Assembly: GCA_027924585.1 (NCBI GenBank)
Contig: BSBM01000712.1
Span: forward strand, 1,932,001-1,996,000
Direction: 5' to 3'
DNA from: Larix kaempferi
Lineage: Eukaryota; Streptophyta; Pinopsida; Pinales; Pinaceae
DNA: 64,000 bases
The translations under genes and the position numbers were made by a program. The notes below the pieces were generated by a model that was not told the DNA's origin, searched no databases, and was given only the letters and a program-made list of their open reading frames with translations. Shown piece after piece: positions 33,490-45,153 of the stretch (positions are counted from its first letter, which is position 1; each line of letters opens with the position of its first letter).

Positions 33490-34780
33490 TGTAACGTCCC
33501 CTCCCGTGGACCCAATTCGAGGAAGGGAACATGATACCAAAATCTGGGTTTTTACATAAACTCAGCCCGTTCATTAGATTCATACAAATAAAATCAAAAG
33601 TGTGCATATGCAAATTAAACAAATATGCACAGTGGAATAAAACATCATCTACACACATTTCATACTCATCCAACATATCAAAATAATCATCAAATTAATC
33701 ATTTCAGAAGTAAATATGCATAGAGAATACTTATCTTCATTGTGTAATTGTCCCAAGCAACTAGCTATGTCGCTGCAACATTCCACCCAACCATAGGCCA
33801 GTTGTGTTCATCAATCTCTCAACACAACTGCCACCCCCGAGCTGGGCATGATTCTTACAAGGAAAAGGGGACATTCAAGCTCATGCATAGCGAAAGCAAT
33901 AGATACCCATAACCCATACCCCAACATACTCTTTTCTCACAAAGCAGGCACAATCATTGGGCATGGATGCACATTTTTAACAATCAGATTTACAAACAAG
34001 ATAGCCATGGGTTTTCCCCAAATCGTTTCCAACCAAAAACCGGATTGTGGGATGGGGGAAAAACAATCACAGGGAGGAAAACGATTTCTCCCCCAACTAT
34101 CTAAGCATTCGGCAGCCAAAACTGTCTCTATGGAACCCCAATTAGATTTCTGTCCTTCCCCACTGGTATATAACACAAAAACGCCCGTCTCCCAGCTGAG
34201 AATGAAGGAAAACACAGAGTTTTGATGGAGAAAAATGCCCAACGAGCTCCCAACTCATGAGAGAGCCAAAACTGGTGATGGGTAATGGCTTGGGGATCAA
34301 TTCATGTCTCTTTTCTCGCCCAAGAAGCCAAACACGATTTTCCATGAAGGGTGGCTTGCCCATACCCGAATTTGGACAACCATACCTCTCCATTCTCCAA
34401 GGCATTAACTACTTCACCCAACTCTTGGGAGAAATGAATGATTGGGTACAAAAGTCAACACGGGTAGTTGAGGGTTTTATGAGTTCTCTCATTGACACTT
34501 GTCTTGAATTGATTGGCTCCAAGGGTTTGAATATTTCCCTCCCAATTCCTTGTAAAATCATGCCCCCATCTCTTGTTGCATTGCATAGCTAGTTGTGGGA
34601 ATTTTATTAAAATGCATATTTACATGATATTCGCAATTCCATTGTGCTTGGCTAGCACGTAAACCATATGCATCAAAAAATCGATGGCGGGACCTTGGCC
34701 TTGAGCTCTTCACCACAATTTTATAACAATGTTACATCATTTACATTTTAATGCAATAGGGTCAAGATGGGGACATTACA
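33490..34780 (+). mobile_element. Solo LTR, 1.29 kb, inside the copia leader
   Basis: It starts TGTAACGTCCCC and ends GGGGACATTACA, so the ends are imperfect inverted repeats. A perfect TTAAA duplication flanks it (33485-33489 and 34781-34785). There is no coding domain, primer site or polypurine tract inside. TG/CA ends with a 5-bp duplication identify a lone LTR left by recombination between two LTRs. Several open frames on both strands inside it are not genes. The orientation is arbitrary. Confidence 0.8.
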
Positions 34781-35468
34781 TTAAATAACTCCATGATATT
34801 GCAATTTCCTAATGATCCTCCATTGGCACTATCATTTTCTCTATCCAAGCACTATGCTTTTGTTGGGTGAATTAAAGATAAGGTTGAATTCCTTGTTGGG
34901 TGAATTGAAGCTATGAATTCTTTTCCTAGGCGATACCCAAGGTTGTTATCCCTTTTAACAACTAGTTAATTCCCTCCATTGGATTCCCACTCAGACTCAA
35001 AGATCAATGGCCTCTATTTTGAAGCTATTGCATCAATGTAGGAAGGTTCCAAAATCATTCTCTTGAGTTTTAATTTATGTTGTTGGACATTATTTCTCTT
35101 GCATGGGTGCTTTTCTTCCCTACCCAAAGCTAGATGCTTACCTCTTGTCAATCATGGGTATGCTCTTTGAGTGTTTAATCCAATTGTTGGGGAATGTTAC
35201 TTTTTCCTAGGTTGTACCCTCCTTACTCACTTTCATTGCTTGATAGTTGAATATTAAACTAATTACCTACTGCCAAGGGCATTTTCGTTTTGGTTGGGTG
35301 TATTAGCTGCTACCAAGACTAACACTCTTTATCCTTGTTTGCAAATGTTATTTTGTCATTGTTAAGCATATATATCTTTATGACCATGTATTAAACCATT
35401 GTTAGGCTAGGAAAAATACTCAACCTCACACACTCATCATTCCTTTCTTATGGTTTCTATGATTTTAT

Positions 35469-36295
35469 TTGCATTTTTTTATGAAAACACATTTTTTGGT
35501 CTCAATTGTTGGTGTGGTGCTAAATGAAAAAGAAAATTATCCAGAATGGTCAAGAGAGATCAATCATACTCTTATCTTTAATGATATTTGGGATGGCATT
35601 TGTGATGGATATGGAGATATTTCACCTAACAAACCTATTGAAGATAAGAATCGTGCAATTTGGAATCATAAAGATAAGAAAGCATATGCCTTGATTGCTA
35701 CTTCTGTAAGAAGAGGTGAGATGACACATCATATCTATTAAAGATTCTTGGGATGCTTTGAAGAAATTGAAATATTTGTATGATTCGTGTTGAGAATTGG
35801 AGCTAATTTAATTGTTGTTGAAGCTCTTCAACATAAAGTTGAAGGATAATGATCCCATGGATGTAGCATCTAGAATTAAAGCCATCATGCATGACATTGA
35901 TTCTACTAGTGTGAAGGTAGATATACCTCTCATGGATTTCATCAAGATCCTCTACTCCACATCTTCTCTCTATCCTAAATCACTTCAAGCTAGTGTCCAA
36001 ATGAAGTCTCACAATTTTGACTCTTTGTTGGAGAAAGTTGCTAAAATATTTTGGGAAGAAGACAAATCATCCCACTGGTGAGAATATGTTCCTTTCTCAA
36101 AAAGGAAAGAATCGATCATATGATTCTTCTAGAGGAGAGTTTAGTAAGAGAGGGCGTGGAAAGAAGAATTGTAGAGGCATGGGGGGTAGGCATAATCAAG
36201 GTGAGAGATATGATATTCACTGTGTTCTTTGTGGAAAGAATGGACATGAGACAAAGACATGTAGGATCCCATGGGAGAAGATCAAAGAAAAGTAG
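35469..36295 (+). pseudogene. gag of the copia element
   Basis: It begins near LNEKENYPEWSREINHTLI (about 35522), the copia gag N-terminal block, followed by IWNHKDKKAYALI. After a frameshift (35741-35812) the capsid continues with LKDNDPMDVASRIKAI. A CCHC zinc knuckle, CVLCGKNGHETKTC (about 36222-36263), lies in frame 2. Gag would form the particle shell. At least two frame changes are visible. Confidence 0.75.
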
Positions 36296-36376
36296 GAACA
36301 CAAATAATAAAAAGGTAAATCTCCTGAATCTTCTCATTATGTTATTTCTCATTGCAATATTGGAATAAATGAAGAT

Positions 36377-36727
36377 TTGTTCAATAATTCATTTGCTTCT
36401 TGGAGAGATGCACAGTTGCTTGACACATGTGCTACTTTCCATGTGAATTTTTGGAGAGATGCACGGTTGCTTGACACATGTGCTACTTTCCATGTGAATT
36501 TTTGGAGAGACTTCTTTGAAGAATTGAATGACAATGTAGAGGGTGTAGTATACTTTAAAGATAAATTTAGTCTCAAACCTTTGGGAATTGGCACCATTAG
36601 ACTCAAATTTCCTATATTTCTAGATTTTATTTTGCATGATGTTCTCAAATCGTCTTCCCGAGTTGCAAATAAACTTACTATCTCTTGTGCACATTCAACA
36701 ACAAGTCCATTCTATCCACATGTTTGA
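36377..36727 (+). pseudogene. Protease region of the copia element, active-site block duplicated
   Basis: The active-site block LLDTCATFHVN appears twice because of an in-frame 51-bp (17-codon) tandem duplication with unit starts at 36401, 36452 and, partially, 36503. The usual motif is D-S/T-G-A; here it reads D-T-C-A in both copies. The glycine-to-cysteine change must predate the duplication or have been copied with it. The later part includes a CGLGxV-like VVYFKDKFSLKPLGIGTIRL segment. Confidence 0.65.
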
Positions 36728-36779
36728 AGGAAAAGTTGATACAAGGAGGTCTTTTGACAACATGTTTGTCATGATAGGA

Positions 36780-37740
36780 TAGGAGGCTCAGAGATTGTTG
36801 AAGCTGAAAGGGACATCTACATGGGCACACAATTTTAAGTACCTCTTTCACCATGATGAAGGTGCATTGTCATCTAGTCTCTTTTGGCATGCTAGATTTG
36901 GGCACATCAATTATGGAAAAAAAATTGTATGTTGAAGAAAAATGGTACTTATGGTTTTCCTACTATTCCAAGGATTTTGAAGTAGTGTGATTCATGTATC
37001 CTTGGTAAACATAACAAGCAATCTTTTTGTGATTCCAATTAAAGAGCATGTAGAAAGCTAGAGTTGATATACTCTGATTTGTGTGGCCCCATGCTTGTTG
37101 CATATGATTTTTGGTAAAAATATCATGAATTGTATTGATGACGACATTGAGATGTGTTAGGTTTATTTGTTGTAACATAAACCTCAAGCATTTGAAACAA
37201 TTGAAAAAATTCATGTATGCATTGAAAATGAAGCACAATATTATATTGACGCTCTTCTTACTAATAATGGAGATGGATCAAAACTTCTAATGAATTTTAA
37301 ATCTATATTTGTCAGCATGGGATTAAGAATAAAACCATTATTCCATATAGTCCGCAATAGAATGGTGTAGCAGGAAGAATGAACAGAACACTCTTGAATA
37401 TAGTATGTTCCATGTTGTTTTTCAAGAATGTGAAGTTGATGTGTTGGGGTGATGCAGATTTGTGTGCAGTGTATTTGAAAAATAGAAGTTCATCACATGC
37501 TCATACCAACAAGATTCCTTATGAGATGTGCCATGGATGCATTCCTTCGGTGAGGCATCTAAGGGTTTTTGGTTCCACTTGCTATGCCTTAATTCCTAAG
37601 GAGTAAAGAAACAAACTAAGTGAAATGAGTCATAAGTGCATATTCTTGGGGTACTCAAATATCACAAAGCAATATCATCTTTATAATGAGGTGAATACAA
37701 ATTTCATTCTTTCAAGAGATGTGTTTTTTATTTAATCCAC
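36780..37740 (+). pseudogene. Integrase of the copia element
   Basis: The pre-integrase zinc part reads LFWHARFGHINYGK (about 36880), then CDSCILGKHNKQ (about 36990). The core has YSDLCGPM (about 37070), then NGVAGRMNRTLLNI (about 37363) carrying the catalytic glutamate position, here changed (GRMNRT). The C-terminal part is YLKNRSSSHAHTNKIPYEM and LRVFGSTCYALIPKE (about 37470-37605). Frames change several times. The core between 37120 and 37360 is especially damaged. Confidence 0.7.
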
Positions 37741-37877
37741 TAAAATGACAAGACCGTTGAGCACAAGCTTGATCATCTTGAAATGTTTACCCATAGAAAG
37801 ACATAGCATGAGTTTAATGTAGCACCATCTCCCCTCATGAAGAAGATCCAAGCACTTCATTAGAACACGATGTTCAA

Positions 37878-40240
37878 TTGGATGATGTAATTGAGAAGAT
37901 TGGAAGGTTGAATCTTAACAAGAATGCAACACCATTGCAGGAAACACCATCTCAACCAATTGAGCAACCTAGACCATCACAGAAATTTCCAAAGTGGGTC
38001 ATGAAGACAATTGAAAGTGTTCATCCTAGTGAGGTTGGAAAGAGAGGAACTAGAAATTCAACAAGACAAGAAGATGGAGGTGAAATAAATGGTTCACATC
38101 CAAGTCATGTAGATGATATGGAAGCTTCATTTGATTGTGAATTGAATTTACCCACTAACTATGGACCAAATTCCTTTGAAGAAGTTGTTTCTCGTGATGA
38201 GTGGAAAGAAGCTATGTAGAAGGAATATGTTGCTTTCATTACTTGAATGAGACATTGAAGTTGGTGTATCCTCCATTTGGAACAAAACCAATTACCTACA
38301 AGTGGGTCTACAAAATCAAGTACATATCAAATGGCTCACTTAACAAGCATAAGGCGAGGATTGTGGTGAAAGGATTTCCACTAATAGAAGGCATAGGCTA
38401 TGAGGATACTTCCTCCCCCACAACAAAATGGGATACCATTCACGCTTTGTTTTCTTTGGTATAATAGAATGGGTGGAATATTCATCAGGTGGATGTGAAG
38501 ATAACCTTCTTGAATGGTGATTTGAAAGGGAATGGCAACATGTCTCAAGCATAAGGATTTATTTTGAAGGGTCAAGAACATAAGGTATGCAAGCTCATTA
38601 AGTATTTGTATGGACTAAATCAAGCACCTCGTGTTAGAAAAACATGATCATAGAGCAATAACAATAAACAAGATGCAAATATAAATCACATAAAACACAT
38701 TACAAGAGAGACACCAATATAACGTGGTTCACCCAAGATGGTCTACGTCCACACATAAATATTTCCAGTCCTTATTATTATACCATCCAACAAATGAAGG
38801 GATACAACTTGCATCACATCCGTTGCAACGTCCCCTTTACTCTCTCACAATCTCTCTTACACAATCAGAGATCCTTACAATGCTACAATACATTACACAA
38901 TCGTATTACAATGTGTTCCTTTTAAAGGGAATTTACCATGGGAAAATACTACGGGCTACCCAAAACCATGGGCCTGTAAACTATTGGCCAACAAAACAAC
39001 CCAAAACATTTCTTTCAAGGGATTCGCCCTCGAACCCCCACCAGGTTCCTGCTGGCCCCCGGATCCCCCAACTGGGGGGGATGGTCCCCCCAAACCCCCA
39101 TGGGGCAATGATACCCCTCCACACCCCACCGCTGGGACGAGTGTACAATCCACCTGCACAACATATAAAACTAGGGTACAAACACGACTGAAACGACAAC
39201 ATCTCTGAATCATGAAGATCAAGCTCCACAACGAACACCTCGCACATGGTATAAAAAGCTAATTGAGAACCTTTTGAAGATTATTTTCAAGCAATTTAAT
39301 CTTAATGATACAACTTTGTTTTCCAAGAAAATTGGAAAAACTATTGTATATCTTGTGGTGTATGCAAATGATCTTTTGATGACAAGGAATAATGAAATCT
39401 ACATTGCATCCGTAAAGAAAAAAATGAATAAAAATATGGGATATCGTCACTACCACTTGGACATTGAAGTGCCTCAAAATCCAAGGTATATATTCATGAT
39501 ATCCCAAAAGAATTACATTGGAGAGTTCCTAAGTAGATTTGGCATTGTTGATTGTAATCCTCTTTTTACTCCAATAGAACAAAATTTGCAGCTAACATCA
39601 AATGAAGGGAATAAATTTGAGGATACAACTAAATATAGATAGCTTGTGGGGAGTCTTATATACCTTACTACTATTAGAATAGATATTTCATTGTCACTTG
39701 GGATCCTTTCTAGGTTTATGCAAAAACCTTATGAAGGACATTGGTGCACAACAAAAAGAGTTCCAAGGTACTTGAAAGGAACTCAAGACTTTGAGCTCAA
39801 ATACTCTAAGTTGGAAGAATTCAAACTCATTGGATACCCAGATTCATACTTTGATGGAGATAAGGAGAATGGAGCATCTACTTTAGGATAACTCAAACAA
39901 TACATTCTAACAAATTCCACAACACATGAAAAGTATTTTGTTGATATGGAAGCAACAAAGCAAATAGTATGGTTCATGAAGATACTTGTGGATTTGCAGG
40001 AGAAACAGGTGAATGCTACCCCACTTTTGATTGATAACACTTCTACAATCAATTTGGCCAAGAATCCCAAATTCCATGATCAAACAAAGCACATCAATAC
40101 AAAATACCATTTGATTCGACATCATGTAGACGACAAGATCTTTCATTTGATACATTGTTCCACAAGTTAGAAAATTGTAGACATCTTCACCAAGGTGCCT
40201 GGAAGAGAAAAATTTGAGAGATTCATAAAGATTCTTGGAC
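37878..40240 (+). pseudogene. Reverse transcriptase and RNase H of the copia element, split by a solo LTR
   Basis: RT starts with KWVYKIKYISNGSLNKHKAR and IVVKGF (about 38300-38390), then LNQAPR at 38617-38631. A solo LTR interrupts it there. It resumes with TWYKK (about 39243), and removing the insert joins the two parts in frame. The catalytic box reads YLVVYANDLLM (YAND instead of YVDD, about 39352). GSLIYLTTIRIDISLSLG and the RNase H block LIDNTSTINLAKNPKFHDQT (about 40027) follow. Frame breaks and the changed catalytic box indicate an inactive copy. Confidence 0.8.
38632..39237. mobile_element. Solo LTR, 606 bp, inside copia RT
   Basis: It starts TGTTAGAAAAACATG and ends CACAACGAACA, with a perfect CCTCG duplication at 38627-38631 and 39238-39242. 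It contains an AACGTGGTTCACCCAAGATGG-type block (near 38720) and TCTACGTCCAC, sequences common in plant copia LTRs. The right half (39030-39130) is strongly C-rich. There are no coding domains. Its removal restores the QAPRTWYKK segment of the host RT. Confidence 0.85.
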
Positions 40241-40254
40241 AAACACCCCTTTCA

Positions 40255-40269
40255 AATTAAGGTAGGGAA
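40255..40269 (+). other. Polypurine tract of the copia element
   Basis: AATTAAGGTAGGGAA directly precedes the 3' LTR start TGTTAGATAC. Confidence 0.8.
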
Positions 40270-40484
40270 TGTTAGATACCAAATCCTTAGGGATTATGAT
40301 TCCTTATGCATATTAAGATTATTAATTATTTATTAAGATTATTAATTATTTATTAGTAATATGAAAAGTGACGGTGAAGTCCAAAATACTTCTTAAATAT
40401 GAAACTAAAAATCATATCTATATATTAATACGTGATTCTCATTAATACAACTCATTTAAGCTTGGACTTATTCAATGCATTCCA
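40270..40484 (+). repeat. 3' LTR of the copia element
   Basis: Partner of 33265-33462. It ends GCATTCCA and is followed by ATTTC, the imperfect target duplication. An internal 20-bp duplication (near 40311-40355) makes it longer than the 5' copy. Confidence 0.85.
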
Positions 40485-40513
40485 ATTTCTAAACATTTTA
40501 AATTACACATCAT

Positions 40514-40812
40514 TAAAGAAAAATGTTATTTTGTGATTCCAACTCACTTATTCTCTTACCTTTTTTATATAGCATTGTTTCCACATTATAACTTTCTCTT
40601 TGGAAATAGGTTGGAAATATATTTTTGATAGCTGTAATAGTATTGTCTCCTTATTCCAAAAGTAAAGAAAAATGTTATTTTGTGATTCCAACTCACTTAT
40701 TCTCTTACCTTTTTTATATAGCATTGTTTCCACATTATAACTTTCGCTTTGGAAATAGGTTGGAAATATATTTTTGATAGCTTTAATAGTATTGTCTCCT
40801 TATTCCAAAAGT
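40514..40812. repeat. Recent tandem duplication, unit 149 bp
   Basis: TAAAGAAAAATGTTATTTTG starts at 40514 and 40663, and the two copies are almost identical to the end at TTCCAAAAGT. It lies just outside the copia 3' LTR. Confidence 0.9.
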
Positions 40813-40896
40813 TATGGTATGATGATGTATGCACCCAAATCAAGATAAATGGTTTCTTACTCTTTGAGGATGCCAAAAGTGTGGCAATCTCTATAT

Positions 40897-41015
40897 ATTT
40901 TAACCTTATTGTAGTGATGTTTGCAATAAGGCAGTTGCCTCATGCTTTGCTATATATTTAAACCTTATTCTAGTGTTGATTACAATAAGGAAGTTGCCTC
41001 ATGCTTTGCATATCA
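40897..41015. repeat. Tandem duplication, unit about 57 bp
   Basis: Two copies of a segment with AACCTTATT, CAATAAGG and AGTTGCCTCATGCTTTGC are adjacent to each other. Confidence 0.75.
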
Positions 41016-43200
41016 TTTTCTAGGCTTGTAAATAAATTTCCCTACTTCTAAACTTTTAGTGCATGTTCGTTATTATGGATCTAGATACATAGTCTTCTTT
41101 TGATGTTATTGTCATGTTACTCATCTTTTAAAAATGCTAGCCTTTCCATATGTCTAATCTTATAAGTTAATGTATATGTCTTTTTAGTTAGTCTCACTAA
41201 TATTTATTTTCATATGCCAACTATTTTTAGTTTGTGTTCATTTAGAGCTAGTTTTGGATTAGATAATCATACTTCACGATAGAATGATGAGATTTTTTTT
41301 CTCAAACTATATGTAAAATCTTTTTCTCCACAAATACACAACATCACTCACAAAAATGAATACCTTCACTCACCTTCTATCAACCATCCCTCATGTTGAA
41401 GATACACATTTATGTTGAAGTTTGGAGGTAAACATTTAATTCAAAGAAATTATGAGTCATAAGGAATTAGTTAAGTTAGATCATCCTTAGTATTCAAAAG
41501 GACACTAAGGAATTAGTTAAATTAGATCATCCTTAGGATTCAAAAGGATACTAAATCTAATGGATTTCAATTGTCAAGCTTTACTAATGTTTGGTCCCTT
41601 TTTTAATGATAGCAATAACTAACAAAGAAGGTTACCGGATTTCATTAAGATTGGAACGATTCAACAAAATCTGAACTAAAATTTTTCCAAATTGTCCTTT
41701 CTAAAGTCCAAAAATAATCCTTTTAAAGTGCAATTTTTTATTTCAAAAGTGTAATTTTCATTTCAAAGGATGTTGGACTTTAAAAAACCTAATTTTGGGC
41801 TTTAGAAAACGTGTTTTTGTTTTTTGGGAATGAATATGGACTTGAATTAGTCCATATTTAATGAAATGAGATTCTAAATGCTTTATAATTTGAAGTTTTT
41901 CTGATTTGCTATCCATTGAATCCAGTCAAACAATCTTTGTTGAAATTGTGTTTTTAAATATTATTTTAAATGTATAAATGAATTCAACACTCTCAAATAT
42001 CCCTATTACAACTAGATTATACAATATCACTATTTAATATTTGTGATTCCATAAAACTAAAATAATTTCTAATCTCAACCATCTGAAAAAAAAATATTTA
42101 AAACATGTACACTATTGTATATCTAATCCCTTAGTACATAACAAATTAAAAAGCAACTTACTATCCAACTTAAAGTGTATTTAAATATTTAAAATAATAT
42201 AATCATGTCCTTATAAATGCCCCTTAAGTAATTCCTTGGTTTTGTACGCATATTACACGTTATGTACGTCCAATGTACCTGGACAAACCTTGATTTTTTC
42301 AAATACACCAATTTTATATTATTAAAAATCTTGCCTATTCATCCAACAATATAATAGCAGTGTAAATAGGAAACCCCCTCATAATCATGGTACAGTGGAA
42401 CTCCATTATTGGAATGATAGTCAAACCCTCGTTTTAATAAATTTACGTTTAACGTGTGGAGATATATATATATATATATATTTTTAAGAAAGTCATGCAC
42501 GATCTCATTTATCAATTATTATATGCTACTAGTGGCAATTCTATTACACTTGTGTATATGTGAAAGTGATTTATATTAAAATGAGAAACTAGGGGTGCCC
42601 ATAACATTATTTTATAAATATATTTCATTGTCCTAAATGCAATGAACCAAAGGGGTTCTCTTATCTTAGAAAAACCTCTCCAAGTCAAAGGATGGTAAGT
42701 ATGATATTGAGGTTTGTTGACTTAAAATGTGATAATATTATAATTTAGTAATGTGCTATTAGCGTTTTTAACCTTACGAGACATGAAATGAATGCCGAGA
42801 TGATAAAAATTATATAGTTAGGTTCATGTGTAAAACATGAAATGAATGTTGAGAAAAAAACGATAAAAAGTCTATGGTATAATATTAATGTGCCTTTCAC
42901 TATGGATAAGATTACAAAATGTAATTTCCACTTAATCCAAGTTATTATTCTACTTACTTCCTATGCTTGTAACTTTCAACGTGTTGTTCATATTTGTGAT
43001 TATTATACACGTTTCAGAGTTATAACGTGAAACACATGGAAATAGCACACTTGAAACACATGCAAATAACAAAGTGATCATAAACTGCATCATCCAAGTA
43101 AGTCCTCCAAGTTATTATACAATAAGTTTAAGGCCTTAATTTTGAATAGTTTTCAGCATCTACATCACACGATCACCTCGGTGGTCATTGATTTGCATGA
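41016..43200. other. AT-rich intergenic sequence
   Basis: No coding domain on either strand. Small features are a roughly 50-bp direct duplication (about 41460-41560, with GGAATTAGTTAA and AGATCATCCTTAG), a copy of the dispersed repeat seen near 26400 (about 41960-42110), a TATATA run near 42463-42482, and a short duplication of ACATGAAATGAATG (42781 and 42835). Confidence 0.5.
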
Positions 43201-43297
43201 ATGAATGTAACATGAGGTTGATGCCTTGTTGCAGGGATGAATGTAACATGAGGTTGATGCATGGTTGCAGGGATGAATGTAACATGAAGTTGATGCT
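43201..43297. repeat. Three-copy minisatellite, unit about 36 bp
   Basis: ATGAATGTAACATGAGGTTG begins at 43201, 43238 and 43273 (last copy with one change), separated by TTGCAGGG-type spacers. It produces an ASTSCYIHPCN-like repeat on the minus strand that is not a gene. Confidence 0.85.
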
Positions 43298-43562
43298 TTG
43301 AGGAGTTGGTTTTTGGATTCTATGCACGTTGGCAAGGTGCACCGTAGACTCATTGGTTCCCTTACACAAAGGTATGGTGCATCACAAACTTTGGTAATTT
43401 GCATTATGGTTGGATGCACCGAGAGAAGCTTAGCAAAGAGAACTCGGTGAAGGAAGGCACGCTGAGGGTTATTGCAAATGACCGCATCTAATTTGCAAGT
43501 ATGCACAATACCAGATAGATAGATTCACAAAAAATAATTTCATAGGATTTTATATACTTGGG

Positions 43563-44504
43563 TGTTGGGAGTTGGATGCTCCATGCCTTGGGATTATGAT
43601 AAATGACATGAGTACCTTTGGGCATAAGCATTCGTAGGGTGCATTGTTGAATGCATGTCTATTGGGCACAACACTGTTGGATGCGGGTAGTTGATGGACA
43701 AATCACAAAATGACATGTAGGCATTGTAGGGCACACTTGAAGTTGGATGAATGCCACTTGGGACTACATACATAGAGTGACTTGCATAGCACCTTAGAGA
43801 AGGTGAAGGAAAGGGACACCCACTATATAAAGAGAACACATCAAACTGCTAAGGAAATCAAGGTCATTCATACAAGAATAGACGAAGTATTCTGTGATTG
43901 TGTTAAGGATAGGGTTGGCAAAGTAGGATGAATTAGACACTGGATAAGTGAAATGAAGAAGAGTTAGGATTTGCAGAAGGTAGGCCTATGGATTATTTAG
44001 GGTTTGGATTGTGCAATTCTATTGAACAGTACATAGTATTGCCTTAGATTTATTATGCATCTATAATAAAGAAGTAGGTAGAAGGCCACACTCCCTTGTG
44101 AATCTTTAACATTCTTCATATAGATAAAGTTAAGGTATCCACATTGGGTGTCACCTATACATGTGTGTTGGAGTCTCTTTACTTAGATGAATGTTGTGTT
44201 CCTTGGAATGCATTGCGTTGGCTAAGTATTGTTGAAATATTGGCTAAGTACACAAGTAATATTGTTGGGATGTTTTAAGGCCACGATTGGGTGTTTTAAG
44301 TTAGTTTCATTTACCATACTGTAACCTAAGGTGAAGTTATGAGTAGATATTAAGTCAAGAGGCATACTTTGGTTGTAGTAGGTGCAAGGTGGCCAAGTCC
44401 CCACAACTAAGGTGAGGCAACAATGTGTGACCTCAAGTATTGAAACAAAGTTGTGAAACCACCAAGTTTACAAAGAAATTTTTTTGTAGACTGTAGGTCT
44501 ATCA
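43563..44504 (+). repeat. Probable 5' LTR of the chromovirus-like element
   Basis: The right end is fixed by the primer site (LTR end TCTATCA, then AAAT and TGGTATCAGAGC). The left end is proposed at TGTTGGGAGTTGG. A TATA box, TATATAAAG at 43824-43832, fits an LTR promoter. No second LTR copy is in the window, so the left border is tentative. Confidence 0.45.
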
Positions 44505-44508
44505 AAAT

Positions 44509-44520
44509 TGGTATCAGAGC
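44509..44520 (+). other. Primer-binding site duplicated by LINE insertion
   Basis: TGGTATCAGAGC here and again at 46126-46137. Each lies inside the target duplication TTGGTATCAGAGCA (44508-44521 and 46125-46138) that flanks the LINE. Confidence 0.88.
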
Positions 44521-44521
44521 A

Positions 44522-44930
44522 TCCTGGGTTGGCAGGCGCGGGAGGGGTCATCTTCGACCCCGGGGGAAGCAGAATGAAAAGCTATGCCTGGGGAATTGGA
44601 ATAAAGACCAATAACGACGCTGAATGGCTTGCCTTACTTAAAGGTCTGGAAGTTGCCATGAAGGCCGGGATAAAAGATTTGATAGCCATTGGGGATTCCC
44701 TTCTCATAATCCGAGAAGCCCACAATCTCACCAGGAAACGCTCCACCCCATCCAATAAATACCACCACATCCTCAAATTTATCAACAGAGATTTCAACAC
44801 TGTTAAATTCCTCCATGTTTTACGCTTAAATAATCACCATGCCGATGAAATGGCTAACAAAGGGGTGCTCCAATGTACTGGTTTTCTATCCTATGATGGC
44901 GAAGACCCTACCCCTAGTTGGATTCCCTAA
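44522..44930 (+). pseudogene. RNase H domain of the truncated LINE
   Basis: The frame runs GAGGVIFDPGGSRMKSYAWG, then NNDAEWLALLKGLEVA with the catalytic glutamate region, IAIGDSLLII with the next catalytic aspartate, and LRLNNHHADEMANKG with the final aspartate. All four catalytic positions except the first strand's aspartate (lost by truncation) are present. It would degrade RNA in the RNA/DNA hybrid. The copy lacks RT and cannot act alone. Confidence 0.85.
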
Positions 44931-45153
44931 CCACTCCTCCCCTTGGGATTCTCTCCCCATACATAGGCACCTTTCTCTCCCGCCTCTCGTCACCTTTGGT
45001 AGTGGCCACCCTTACTCCTGCATGCAACCACTTGTCACTTTGATCGAGGGTCGATGGAGGCATTTAATGCCTTCACATGGCCTCTTTCCATCTACCCCCA
45101 CTCTCTCGCACACTCTGATTAACCATTCTTTCAGACGCTTCTAGAAGTTCGCT

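Larger units (their letters stand above)
33265..40484 (+). mobile_element. Decayed complete Ty1/copia LTR retrotransposon
   Basis: The LTRs at 33265-33462 and 40270-40484 both start TGTTAGAT and end CA. The flanking sequence is ATTTA on the left and ATTTC on the right, an imperfect 5-bp duplication. TGGTATCAGAGC, complementary to initiator tRNA-Met, follows the 5' LTR, and a purine tract (AAGGTAGGGAA) precedes the 3' LTR. Domain order is gag, protease, integrase, RT, RNase H, which defines Ty1/copia. Two solo LTRs lie inside (33490-34780 and 38632-39237). Frames shift repeatedly and the LTRs have diverged, so it is an old copy. Confidence 0.9.

Noticed and set aside
33848-34592. Open frames of 80-125 codons on both strands
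   Set aside because: They lie inside a solo LTR and lack any domain.
38724-39247. Open frames, some glycine- and proline-rich
   Set aside because: They fall in the 606-bp solo LTR and arise from its C-rich segment.
43165-43506. Minus-strand open frame with cysteine/histidine repeat
   Set aside because: Translation of a three-copy minisatellite.
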